A DNA stretch of 64,000 bases from CAJBVG01 sp943371235 (GTDB lineage: Bacteria; Bacteroidota; Bacteroidia; Sphingobacteriales; Sphingobacteriaceae). Positions within the stretch are counted from its first letter, which is position 1. Every line of letters starts with the position of its first letter. The notes below the pieces were generated by a model. It had not been told where the DNA came from, did not search any database, and worked only from the letters and a program-made list of their open reading frames with translations. The translations under genes and the position numbers were made by a program. The stretch lies in contig CALRTZ010000007.1 of the NCBI GenBank assembly GCA_943371235.1, forward strand, positions 21,532 through 85,531, in the 5' to 3' direction. Positions 1-8,289 of the stretch are shown piece by piece.

Positions 1-851
1 ACCTCGAATTGGCTATTAATGTAGCTATTGAAAATGGAATTAATTTTTTTGATACTGCAGATGTTTATGGGCTTGGAAAATCAGAAGAAAATTTAGGGAA
101 ATTCCTTGGGCAAAACAGAAAATCAGTAAACATCATAACAAAATTTGGAATCAGATTTCAAAATGGCGAAAGGTATTTTGACAGTAGTCCAAAATGGATT
201 ATTCAGGCTTTAGAAGCTTCTTTGAAAAGATTAAACACAGATTATATTGATGTTTTTCAGCTTCATTATTGGGATGAAAAAACTGATTTAGATGAAATTC
301 ATCATTGTTTAAATGAACTAATGATAAGTGGGAAAATTAGAACCTATGGTTTTTCAAATTTAGCTCAAAATCAACTAAATTTAAACTCTAAATTTGTCGA
401 TAACGCTGATATTTTTAGTTATGAATATAGCCTTGTTAATAGAGAAAAGGAAAGTTTAATTCTTGAACAACAAAAGAAAAAGGTCTTTTTGGCATATGGT
501 GCATTAGCTCAAGGTTTATTATCTGGCCGTTATAAAAGTTCAAAAGATTTTCAAGCTGGTGATCGAAGAGCAACAGAAAGATATGTTAATTTTCATGGAG
601 AAAAATTCGAACAAAATCTAAGAATAATCGAAGGTATTAATCAGATTTCAACAAATTATTCAATGAAAACTTCTCAAATCTCTTTGAGATTTGTTTTAGA
701 TAATTTAATAAACTCATCCGTTATTGTAGGAGTTAAGAACCCTTCTCAAATTTCAGATGCAATAAAAGTTTTAAATTTTAATTTAAGTCAATTAGATATT
801 ACATATTTAAAAAAATTAAGTAATTCAAATGGGATACACGAACAAGTTTGA
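1..851 (+). CDS. Aldo/keto reductase, 5'-truncated by window edge
   Basis: NAD(P)H-dependent aldo/keto reductase (TIM barrel). The reading frame is open from base 3, and the first in-frame start-like codon is a TTG at base 9, so the true start lies outside the window. The visible part begins at the family's GINFFDTADVYG.G.SE block, which carries the catalytic Asp and Tyr. The Lys is in IITKFG and the His in DVFQLHYWD. The C-terminal half with the cofactor-binding SVIVGVKNPSQI segment is complete. It overlaps the next gene by 23 bases, so the two are probably translated together. Its place ahead of TPP-dependent E1 genes and polysaccharide genes suggests reduction of a sugar-derived or keto intermediate, but the substrate cannot be read from sequence. 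Confidence 0.85.
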   Translation, partial: LELAINVAIENGINFFDTADVYGLGKSEENLGKFLGQNRKSVNIITKFGIRFQNGERYFDSSPKWIIQALEASLKRLNTDYIDVFQLHYWDEKTDLDEIHHCLNELMISGKIRTYGFSNLAQNQLNLNSKFVDNADIFSYEYSLVNREKESLILEQQKKKVFLAYGALAQGLLSGRYKSSKDFQAGDRRATERYVNFHGEKFEQNLRIIEGINQISTNYSMKTSQISLRFVLDNLINSSVIVGVKNPSQISDAIKVLNFNLSQLDITYLKKLSNSNGIHEQV

Positions 852-1869
852 AGAGCAATACTTTGATCCTGAAAAATTTGCAGGATTGGTGGATGCTTCT
901 TATGCAAGTAAAGAGGATAAACTAAGACATATAGAACATATGTTAATTATCAGATATGCCGAGGAAAAAATTTCTGAAGAAGTGGTATCTGGCAAAATCA
1001 AATGTCCTTGTCATTTAGGAATTGGTCAAGAAGCTATTGCAGTTGGAATTGCATCATTCCTGCGAAAAACCGATAAAGTTTTTGGAGCACATAGATCTCA
1101 TTCTCATTTTTTAGCGATGAATCAGAATGCATACAGTTTATTTGCTGAAACTTTGGGTCGTGTAGACGGTTGCTCGAATGGATTAGGTGGTTCAATGCAT
1201 TTAATTGATCAAGAAAATGGTTTTTATGGATCAGTGCCAATTGTTGGGGCAACAATTCCAATCGCTACAGGTGCAGCTTTATCAATTAAACTAGACAAAA
1301 CAGATAATTTAGCAGTGAGTTATTTTGGTGATGGTGCTGTTGAAGAAGGTGTATTTCATGAATCGATGAATTTAGCGAGAGTTAATAATTTGCCGATTTT
1401 ATTTGTATGTGAAAACAATTTATTTGCGAGTCACATGCACATTCTTGAAAGACAGCCAACATTAAGTACAATTAGATATGCAGATGCACATCATATTCCT
1501 GCACTTTTGGTTGATGGAAATGATATAGCATCAATGCATGAAGCGGCAAAAATTGCTACAGAACATATTCGTTCAGGCAAAGGACCCTTCTTTATGGAAT
1601 GTGTAACCTACCGATGGAAAGGACACGTTGGTCCTAGTGATGATAATGATGTAGGATTGCAAAGAAGTGAAGTGCTTCAAGTTTGGAAGAAAAGAGATCC
1701 AATAAAAAGAATTGTTGATAGTATGATTAAAGATGGTGAGATTACCGAACAGGAGTTTGAAGATACTCAATCAAAAATAAGAAATATTATAAATGATGCA
1801 TGGTTAAGAGCAGAAAGTTCACCATTTCCAAGCGACAAATATTTATATTCAACTCTATATTCAAATTAA
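829..1869 (+). CDS. TPP-dependent dehydrogenase E1 component, alpha subunit
   Basis: Alpha subunit of a 2-oxoacid/acetoin dehydrogenase-type E1 enzyme, 346 residues, near the usual family length. The thiamine-diphosphate/Mg motif is present: GDGAVEEG at about residue 167, followed some 28 residues later by CENN. Upstream HLGIGQEA, AHRSHSHF and GLGGSMHL match the E1 alpha core. The gene overlaps the reductase before it and is followed within 10 bases by the beta subunit. There is no E2 acyltransferase or E3 lipoamide dehydrogenase in the window, and the downstream genes make surface glycan. I therefore infer a biosynthetic role (decarboxylation or C2/acyl transfer) in making an unusual sugar or precursor rather than central metabolism. 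That role is not shown directly. Confidence 0.85.
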   Translation: MGYTNKFEEQYFDPEKFAGLVDASYASKEDKLRHIEHMLIIRYAEEKISEEVVSGKIKCPCHLGIGQEAIAVGIASFLRKTDKVFGAHRSHSHFLAMNQNAYSLFAETLGRVDGCSNGLGGSMHLIDQENGFYGSVPIVGATIPIATGAALSIKLDKTDNLAVSYFGDGAVEEGVFHESMNLARVNNLPILFVCENNLFASHMHILERQPTLSTIRYADAHHIPALLVDGNDIASMHEAAKIATEHIRSGKGPFFMECVTYRWKGHVGPSDDNDVGLQRSEVLQVWKKRDPIKRIVDSMIKDGEITEQEFEDTQSKIRNIINDAWLRAESSPFPSDKYLYSTLYSN

Positions 1870-1877
1870 GATATAAA

Positions 1878-2855
1878 ATGCAAAAAATAAAATACAGTAA
1901 AGGAATATTAGATGGTTTTAAACATTTACTTTCAAATCATCAGGAGGTTTTTGTTTTAGGGCAAGGTCTTTGGAGTCCTTGGTATGTAGGGGCATCTATG
2001 ACAGATCTTGACAAGATTTATGGAAAAGATAGAATTATTGATTCTCCCGTTTCAGAATTAGGAACTACTGGTGCAGGTGTTGGTGCAGCGATTGCTGGGA
2101 AACGACCAATAATTGTTCACCCAAGAATCGACTTTATGCTTTTAGCGGTAGATCAAATTGTAACACAAGCTGCTAAATGGCGACATATGTTTGGCGGAAA
2201 AGCTTCAGCTCCAATTACTGTCAGAGGTATGATAAACAGAGGCGGAGAGCAAGGTGCTCAACATTCTCAATCATTGCATTCTTGGTTCGCACACATTCCA
2301 GGATTAAAAGTAGTAATGCCTGCAACTGCAAGAGATGCTAGAGATTTATTAATTGCGAGTGTATTAGCTGATGATCCAGTTTTATATATTGATGATAGAT
2401 GGTTGTATGATGAAGAAGAAGATGATGCACCAATAGATTTGACTCCATTATCTCAAATAGGTCCAAAGTTAATTCGTAAGGGTTCCGATATTACATTAGT
2501 TGGAGTGAGTTATACTACAAAAATAAATTTATTGGTTGCTGAGGAATTAGCAAAGCAAGGAATTTCTGCAGATGTAATAGACTTAAGAGTTATTAATCCA
2601 TTAAATTATTCAGAAATAGTTGAATCGGTTAAAAGAACCGGTAGATTATGTGTAGTAGATGGTTGCTGGACTAATTGTGGTTTAGCTGGAGAAATAATTG
2701 CTGGTGTTTCAGAAAGAGTTGAACCTAGTATATTTAAAGTTTCTCCTAAAAGGTTTACACTTACAGATGTTCCTGCACCAACTAGTAAAGCTTTAGAAAG
2801 TAATTATTATATCAAAAACGACGATATCGTGAGTTATATTAAAAGTGTTATATAA
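1878..2855 (+). CDS. TPP-dependent dehydrogenase E1 component, beta subunit
   Basis: Beta subunit partner of the preceding E1 alpha, 325 residues from the ATG at 1878. An upstream in-frame start at 1800 would overlap the alpha gene by 70 bases and add a non-homologous tail, so I reject it. The family core is intact: SELGTTGAGVGAA with the TPP-contacting Glu region, RGGEQGAQHSQSLHSWFAHI with the conserved His residues, then the transketolase C-domain (ISADVIDLRVINPL and CVVDGCWTNCG). The alpha and beta genes are adjacent, so the product is probably an alpha2beta2 enzyme. It is 2 bases from the sugar transferase downstream, suggesting one transcript. Confidence 0.85.
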   Translation: MQKIKYSKGILDGFKHLLSNHQEVFVLGQGLWSPWYVGASMTDLDKIYGKDRIIDSPVSELGTTGAGVGAAIAGKRPIIVHPRIDFMLLAVDQIVTQAAKWRHMFGGKASAPITVRGMINRGGEQGAQHSQSLHSWFAHIPGLKVVMPATARDARDLLIASVLADDPVLYIDDRWLYDEEEDDAPIDLTPLSQIGPKLIRKGSDITLVGVSYTTKINLLVAEELAKQGISADVIDLRVINPLNYSEIVESVKRTGRLCVVDGCWTNCGLAGEIIAGVSERVEPSIFKVSPKRFTLTDVPAPTSKALESNYYIKNDDIVSYIKSVI

Positions 2856-2857
2856 TA

Positions 2858-3583
2858 ATGAACCGTTGGGTTGAATTTTTTTTGGCACTAATAATACTGA
2901 TTGTCTTATCACCCGTCTTTATTACAATTGCTATATTGATTTTTCTTACAGATTTTCAGTCTCCCTTTTTTATTTCAAAAAGAGTGGGTCAATATGGAAA
3001 TGAATTTAATATGTATAAATTTCGCTCTATGAAAAATGATGCGAAACTAAAACATATAGTTTCCACTTCAGATTCTGACCAAAGAATTACTTGGATTGGA
3101 AAAGTAATTAGAAAGGTTAAGCTGGATGAAATTTCTCAAATCGGCAATATTCTGCTTGGTGATATGAAATTTGTTGGCCCTAGACCAAATGTAAAAGTTG
3201 AAACAGACTTATATACCACTGAAGAGCAACAGATTTTATCTATAAAGCCTGGAATTACAGACATTTCGTCAATCGTATTTGCAGATTTAAATACGATTCT
3301 AAGTCAAAGTATGGATGCAAATTTAGACTATAATCAATTAGTTCGCCCATGGAAAAGCAGACTCGCACTAATTTATGTTCAGAATCGAAACTTCTCCCTT
3401 GATATTCAATTAATATTTCTAACTGTATATAATATATTTTTTAGAAATTCTACACTCAAATTAATTCAAAAAATTGTTGCGAAATTTTCTAGCGATCAAT
3501 TATTAATTCAAATCTCTGGCCGAGAAATTGCACTTTTCCCATACCCACCTCCAGGCTCAAATTCTATTGTAACTGCACGTTAA
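2858..3583 (+). CDS. Monotopic sugar-phosphate transferase initiating glycan synthesis
   Basis: Bacterial sugar transferase family (PF02397), which moves a sugar phosphate from UDP-sugar to undecaprenyl phosphate on the inner membrane. An N-terminal hydrophobic helix (residues 8-32) is followed by the family core: KRVGQYGNEFNMYKFRSM, DQRITWIGKVIRK, LDEISQIGNILLGDMKFVGPRP. Asp-Glu of LDE and Pro-Arg-Pro are the expected active-site elements. It is 241 residues, against about 200 in the shortest members. The last 50 or so residues are a poorly conserved extension. It is the last gene of the first transcription group, and a 406-base gap follows. Confidence 0.9.
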   Translation: MNRWVEFFLALIILIVLSPVFITIAILIFLTDFQSPFFISKRVGQYGNEFNMYKFRSMKNDAKLKHIVSTSDSDQRITWIGKVIRKVKLDEISQIGNILLGDMKFVGPRPNVKVETDLYTTEEQQILSIKPGITDISSIVFADLNTILSQSMDANLDYNQLVRPWKSRLALIYVQNRNFSLDIQLIFLTVYNIFFRNSTLKLIQKIVAKFSSDQLLIQISGREIALFPYPPPGSNSIVTAR

Positions 3584-3989
3584 TTGTAAACGTTGACTTG
3601 CTTGAATTAACTTATTCCTTAATCTTAAGAAATATAAATTAAGTAGTATTAACGTATAACAAGTTTATCAAGAAATATATCTTATTCCCAATATCCCTAC
3701 GACTATTATTCAATAGTTAAGTTTTAGTGCTCATATACGATAAAGTTCGAATTGTTTAATAGTCAGTCGTTTATAAGTATTTTCAAGCATCCTCTCTAAT
3801 TTCTCATCAGACTTACTTCTAACTAAACTAAGCTTAGATATTCTAATACTTATTTCATTTCTCGAATAAAATAATCATTATAGTGTATCTGAACGTACAG
3901 TTACTTGCTTTAATGTTAATTATAATACCTTTATATTGGTTTAATTAATTTAAAATGCAATATCTTTGTAAATCTTTATAGTATACACC
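3584..3989 (+). other. 406-base intergenic gap with promoter near its end
   Basis: This AT-rich stretch has no open reading frame with a credible start and product, no tRNA-like cloverleaf and no long repeat. I see only short imperfect dyads, for example ACTAT/ATAGT arms near 3701-3718. The last 55 bases hold a good Bacteroidota promoter for the dehydratase gene. The gap separates the E1/transferase group from the glycan core genes and may mark the boundary of an exchangeable segment. That last point is inference. Confidence 0.6.
3936..3968 (+). promoter_or_regulatory. Bacteroidota-type promoter for dehydratase gene
   Basis: TTG at 3936-3938 and an exact TAnnTTTG minus-7 box (TATCTTTG, 3961-3968) are separated by 22 bases, within the known spacing for Bacteroidota primary sigma factors. 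The predicted start of transcription falls 10-20 bases before the ATG at 3990. Confidence 0.7.
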
Positions 3990-5900
3990 ATGCAATTGAT
4001 GCAAAAAATTTTAAGTCGATATGCAGGCAAATATGCCTCTAGGTGGCTTGTTCTTTTTATTGACATGTGTCTAGTTACCATTGGCTACCTATTAGCGTGG
4101 GTGGTTAGATTTAACTTCCAAGTGGATCAAATGAGCTTGTTCGAAGTTACGACTAGCTATTATTTTATCGCTGCAATTTATTTAATTTTCTTCTTTATTT
4201 TCAAATCATTTGTTGGAGTTATTCGTCATACCAGCATGTATGATACCATTAAAATTATACAGGCTACTACAGCTGCAGCTATTACTGCATTTATTGCTTC
4301 GTATGTGTATAAATTTATTGCTGCAGATCACTCTTATCCTATTCCTAGCTCTATCATACTCATACATGCTTTGTTTACCATTTTTATGTTAATATCTGCG
4401 CGTATTGTGTTTAAAGCAGCCTTTATTACCATAGCAGGAATGGGTGAAGGCGTAAAAAGAAATGTACTAATTTATGGTGCAGGGCAATCAGGGATTATTA
4501 CGTTAAACACATTGAGCCAAGATTCTAGATCTGAAGTTAATGTAGTTGGTTTTATTGATGACAATAATAGTAAGATTGGAAAAACACTTGCCGGTATTAA
4601 AATTTATTCGGCAGATGAAGCATTAAATGGAATGCTTGATAAAAGAAGTATTTCTGAAGTAATTCTTTCTATTCAAAACATATCATCAATTCGGAAATCG
4701 GAAATTGTGAACCGATGCTTGGAGATGAACGTTCAAGTAAAAAATGTACCACCCATTGCCAGATGGATTAACGGAGAATTAAGTTCACGACAAATTAAAG
4801 CCGTTCGTATTGAAGATTTATTGAATCGCGAACCTATTAAACTCAATCAAGAAAATATTTTTAACGAGTTAACCGGTAAAATTATAATGATTACCGGTGC
4901 AGCGGGCTCTATAGGTTCTGAAATTGCACGCCAAGTAGTTTCTTATAAACCCAAAATGGTGATTTTTGTTGATCAAGCAGAAACACCGATGTATGAGTTA
5001 GAAATAAACCTCCGCAAACGCATAGAACGTTATCATGTAATGACGAAGTTTATTATTGCAGATGTTTCTGATGTATTTGCAATGGAGCGTATTTTTATTG
5101 AATACCAGCCTACTAAAGTATTTCATGCAGCTGCTTATAAACATGTTCCATTAATGGAATCTAACCCTCATGAAGCCGTTCGAGTAAATGCTTTAGGTAC
5201 CAAAAATATGGCAGACCTCTCTATGAAGCATGGAGTGAAGAAGTTTGTCATGGTATCAACAGATAAAGCGGTAAACCCAACCAATGTTATGGGGGCTACC
5301 AAGAGAATTGCCGAAATGTATATCCAATGCCTAAGTCAGGTTGAAAACCATACTACCGCCTTTATTACCACACGTTTCGGAAACGTACTCGGTTCTAATG
5401 GCTCGGTAATCCCGATGTTTAAGAAACAAATTGATGCTGGAGGCCCAATTACAGTAACTCACCCAGAAATAACCCGTTATTTCATGACAATCCCAGAAGC
5501 TTGTCAGTTAGTATTGGAAGCAGGTTCGATGGGTAAGGGAGGCGAGATTTTTATTTTCGACATGGGGGAGTCGGTGAAAATTATCGATGTAGCAAAAAAT
5601 ATGATTAAACTTTCGGGTTTAACTCTAGGTAAGGATATTCAAATTGAGATAACAGGTTTAAGGCCTGGAGAAAAATTATACGAAGAATTATTAAATGATT
5701 CAGAGAATAATAAACCTACATACAATCCTAAAATACAAATAGCTAACGTTCAAGAGTATGAATATTCTTACGTAAAAGAAGAATATGCTAAACTAGAAGT
5801 ATATTGTAAATCTAACGACCATTTGGAGTTAGTTAGCCAAATTAAAGCGATGGTAAAGGAATATGTAAGCAATAATTCTATTTACGAAACGCTTGACTAG
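3990..5900 (+). CDS. Membrane nucleotide-sugar 4,6-dehydratase (CapD/PglF/WbpM type)
   Basis: Converts a UDP-HexNAc to its 4-keto-6-deoxy form for surface glycan synthesis. Length is 636 residues, usual for the long membrane form. Four predicted membrane helices lie in residues 15-150. A first Rossmann-like domain starts at YGAGQSG (about 161). The catalytic extended SDR domain starts with TGAAGSIGSEI (about 302). AAAYKHVPLMESNP and STDKAVNPTNVMGATK are the signature blocks in which the usual Tyr-x-x-x-Lys Tyr is replaced, as in WbpM and PglF. It has its own promoter and begins the plus-strand group that runs to 9838. Confidence 0.92.
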   Translation: MQLMQKILSRYAGKYASRWLVLFIDMCLVTIGYLLAWVVRFNFQVDQMSLFEVTTSYYFIAAIYLIFFFIFKSFVGVIRHTSMYDTIKIIQATTAAAITAFIASYVYKFIAADHSYPIPSSIILIHALFTIFMLISARIVFKAAFITIAGMGEGVKRNVLIYGAGQSGIITLNTLSQDSRSEVNVVGFIDDNNSKIGKTLAGIKIYSADEALNGMLDKRSISEVILSIQNISSIRKSEIVNRCLEMNVQVKNVPPIARWINGELSSRQIKAVRIEDLLNREPIKLNQENIFNELTGKIIMITGAAGSIGSEIARQVVSYKPKMVIFVDQAETPMYELEINLRKRIERYHVMTKFIIADVSDVFAMERIFIEYQPTKVFHAAAYKHVPLMESNPHEAVRVNALGTKNMADLSMKHGVKKFVMVSTDKAVNPTNVMGATKRIAEMYIQCLSQVENHTTAFITTRFGNVLGSNGSVIPMFKKQIDAGGPITVTHPEITRYFMTIPEACQLVLEAGSMGKGGEIFIFDMGESVKIIDVAKNMIKLSGLTLGKDIQIEITGLRPGEKLYEELLNDSENNKPTYNPKIQIANVQEYEYSYVKEEYAKLEVYCKSNDHLELVSQIKAMVKEYVSNNSIYETLD

Positions 5901-5944
5901 AATATTCTTAATGGTTTTTTAACATTAAACTTGTATTTTCGGGT

Positions 5945-7240
5945 ATGCGTGTTTTTCTCTTCACCTTTTGGTTTTTACCTGATAATCGGACTGCCGTTAA
6001 CAGAATTAAATATTTCAAGAAAAAATTTATTGAAGCGGAAATCGATTTGCACTTGGTTTACTGCGACGATAGCTTACCTCAATCACATCAGAATAGTTTA
6101 TTTTATAAAATACCCCACGTACATTTTTTTTATAAATTTTCTAGATTCTTGCTAAAGAAGCAGTGGTTTACGTTTTATAAAATAGTGCATTTCTTTTACA
6201 TCATCAGTAGAAAAAGAGATGTATATGATTTTTATAGAAATTATAGGGCGATTGAAGCTCAAAAAGCAACCAGTTACAGTAAAAATGATGTGGTGATTAC
6301 TTCAGCGCCACCGTATTCTGCACTAAATATTGGCTATTACTTAAAGAGAAAGTATGGCGTAAAATGGGTTATCGATTACAGAGATCCTTGGACATTGGGG
6401 TATTCTACATTAGGTTATAGTAATTTAGCAGACAAGCTCCGTAAATTAATTCAGCGTAAAGAGGAACTTAAGTTTTTAGAAACAGCTGATCAAATTATTA
6501 CAGTTTCGAATAGTTTACGAAAAATGTTTCCTGAAAAGTTTCAACATAAAATACACGTAATACCAAACGGTGCGAATACAGACGAAATGGATTTTTCTAA
6601 AATAAATCCTACTCCTGAGAGTTTTTCGATAGTGTACGCTGGCACAATGCATTCTCAACAATTGGAGAATATTTATTTTTTCGAAGTAGTGCGTAAATTT
6701 ATTTTAGAAGAAAAAATAAAACCAGAAAATTTTAAAATCCATTTTGTTGGAGCAGCAGATTCAACAATGCTCAAGACGGAAATAAACAATCATCATTTAG
6801 AGGAGTATGTGAATTGCACTAGCAGAGTAGAACTACCCGTGTTATATAATTTCATGTACGATGCTTCGATGTTTTTACACTTAAAATACTCCGAAAGAGA
6901 TAAAATAATTACCTCTAAACAATATGATTATTTAGCATTGCAAAAACCAATTTTGTTACCCGAATCAGATAATGGTGATTTGGAAGAAAGTATTATAAAT
7001 AATAATGCAGGCTATGTTTGCAAAAATAAAGATCAATTATATTATACATTACACCAGGAATATTATAAATTTATAAACAATAAAGACGTTCGAATTTACC
7101 GTGATGATAATTTCATAAATCAAATAAGTAGGAATTACGCCTCTAATAAATTAATGGAATTATTGTACGGAGAAAGTATACCTCAATCTAAACTCGAAAA
7201 AGATATTGATTTGAAATTTACAAATGTAAAATGGAACTAG
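5945..7240 (+). CDS. Glycosyltransferase family 4
   Basis: Cytoplasmic retaining GT-B glycosyltransferase, 431 residues. The N-terminal acceptor domain ends near DYRDPWTLGYS. The donor domain begins around residue 200 with VIPNGANTDEMDF, the GT4 linker motif. FSIVYAGTMHSQQ and KIHFVGAADS are the expected strands, and KQYDYLALQKPIL occupies the EX7E-like donor-binding position in a weak form. The ATG at 5945 gives the normal N-terminus (MRVFLFTFWFLPD). It overlaps the next gene by 10 bases, so it is co-translated. The sugar transferred is unknown. Confidence 0.85.
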   Translation: MRVFLFTFWFLPDNRTAVNRIKYFKKKFIEAEIDLHLVYCDDSLPQSHQNSLFYKIPHVHFFYKFSRFLLKKQWFTFYKIVHFFYIISRKRDVYDFYRNYRAIEAQKATSYSKNDVVITSAPPYSALNIGYYLKRKYGVKWVIDYRDPWTLGYSTLGYSNLADKLRKLIQRKEELKFLETADQIITVSNSLRKMFPEKFQHKIHVIPNGANTDEMDFSKINPTPESFSIVYAGTMHSQQLENIYFFEVVRKFILEEKIKPENFKIHFVGAADSTMLKTEINNHHLEEYVNCTSRVELPVLYNFMYDASMFLHLKYSERDKIITSKQYDYLALQKPILLPESDNGDLEESIINNNAGYVCKNKDQLYYTLHQEYYKFINNKDVRIYRDDNFINQISRNYASNKLMELLYGESIPQSKLEKDIDLKFTNVKWN

Positions 7241-8289
7241 CTAAACTTATTTTACTTCTTTTTACATCCTTTGGTTTTGTATGGTTTGCAATACCCACTC
7301 TTATAAAAGTTGCTCACAATGGCAATTTTTTCGATCAGCCAGATCATGTTCGAAAAGTACATGAGACAAGTATTCCAAATATTGGAGGCGTTGCTATTTT
7401 CTTTGGTTTTTTATTTTCCTGTATTATATTCTTAAAAGCAACTGCCATAGAATATGGTAATTTTTTATTGGGCGCTTCCATGATTATTTTTAGCATGGGT
7501 ATACGCGATGATATGTTGGGCTTGAATGCTTATATTAAAATTGGCTTGCAATTAATAGCCGCTTTTTTAGTAGTGTATTTTGCAAACGTAAGGATTGATA
7601 GTTTATTCGGATTATTTGGAGTGGAGCTTCTTCCAATTTATGTTTCTATACCCTTTTCAATTTTCACCATTATCGTTATTACCAATTCAATTAATTTAAT
7701 TGATGGAATTGATGGCTTAGCTACCAATATTGGCATTGTTATTTGTGCTGTTTATGGGATTATGTTTTACGACATGGGCCAACCTGGTTGGAGCAGAATA
7801 GCTTTTGCTTTGTGTGGAGCATTATTAGGTTTTATTAGATTTAACTTTTCACCCGCTAAAATATTCATGGGCGATACCGGTGCATACATTGTGGGTTTTA
7901 TTCTAGCAATTTTAACTATTCAGTTTATAGAATTAAACAGGTTCGATACACTTACAAACCCTACTCCTTATATAAAATCATCACCTGCTGTTGGCATAGG
8001 TTTTTTGTTTGTTCCTTTGTTTGATACCTTGAGAGCATTCTCTATTCGCATAGCAAGTGGTAAGTCTCCTTTTTTTGCAGACCGTCAACACTTACACCAT
8101 TTTTTATTAGACAGGCATTGGTCGCACAGGCAAATAAGTTTGTTCCTTCCAGCTTTATCTTTATTCTTCATTATATTGTGTTTGTTGTTGCAAGATATTG
8201 GTAGTTTCGTAATGATTACTTCCTTAGTTTTAATAGGTGTGGCAGGGCATTTTGTAATTCAATATTTAAAAGGTAAAAATGAAAATTAA
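7231..8289 (+). CDS. wecA: Undecaprenyl-phosphate GlcNAc-1-phosphate transferase (WecA/TagO type)
   Basis: Polytopic phosphoglycosyltransferase (PF00953) that starts lipid-linked glycan assembly on the inner membrane, 352 residues with about ten predicted helices. All diagnostic cytoplasmic motifs are visible: the DD pair in RDDMLGLNAY, NSINLIDGIDGL, the Mg-binding MGDTGAYIVGF, and the RQHLHHFLLDR basic/His loop that distinguishes WecA-like enzymes from MraY. It overlaps genes on both sides by about 10 bases. This is a second initiating enzyme in the same locus, mechanistically unrelated to the one at 2858. Confidence 0.9.
   Translation: MELAKLILLLFTSFGFVWFAIPTLIKVAHNGNFFDQPDHVRKVHETSIPNIGGVAIFFGFLFSCIIFLKATAIEYGNFLLGASMIIFSMGIRDDMLGLNAYIKIGLQLIAAFLVVYFANVRIDSLFGLFGVELLPIYVSIPFSIFTIIVITNSINLIDGIDGLATNIGIVICAVYGIMFYDMGQPGWSRIAFALCGALLGFIRFNFSPAKIFMGDTGAYIVGFILAILTIQFIELNRFDTLTNPTPYIKSSPAVGIGFLFVPLFDTLRAFSIRIASGKSPFFADRQHLHHFLLDRHWSHRQISLFLPALSLFFIILCLLLQDIGSFVMITSLVLIGVAGHFVIQYLKGKNEN

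Noticed and set aside
1800..1877. Longer start for the E1 beta gene
   Set aside because: It would overlap the alpha gene by 70 bases and add a non-homologous N-terminus.
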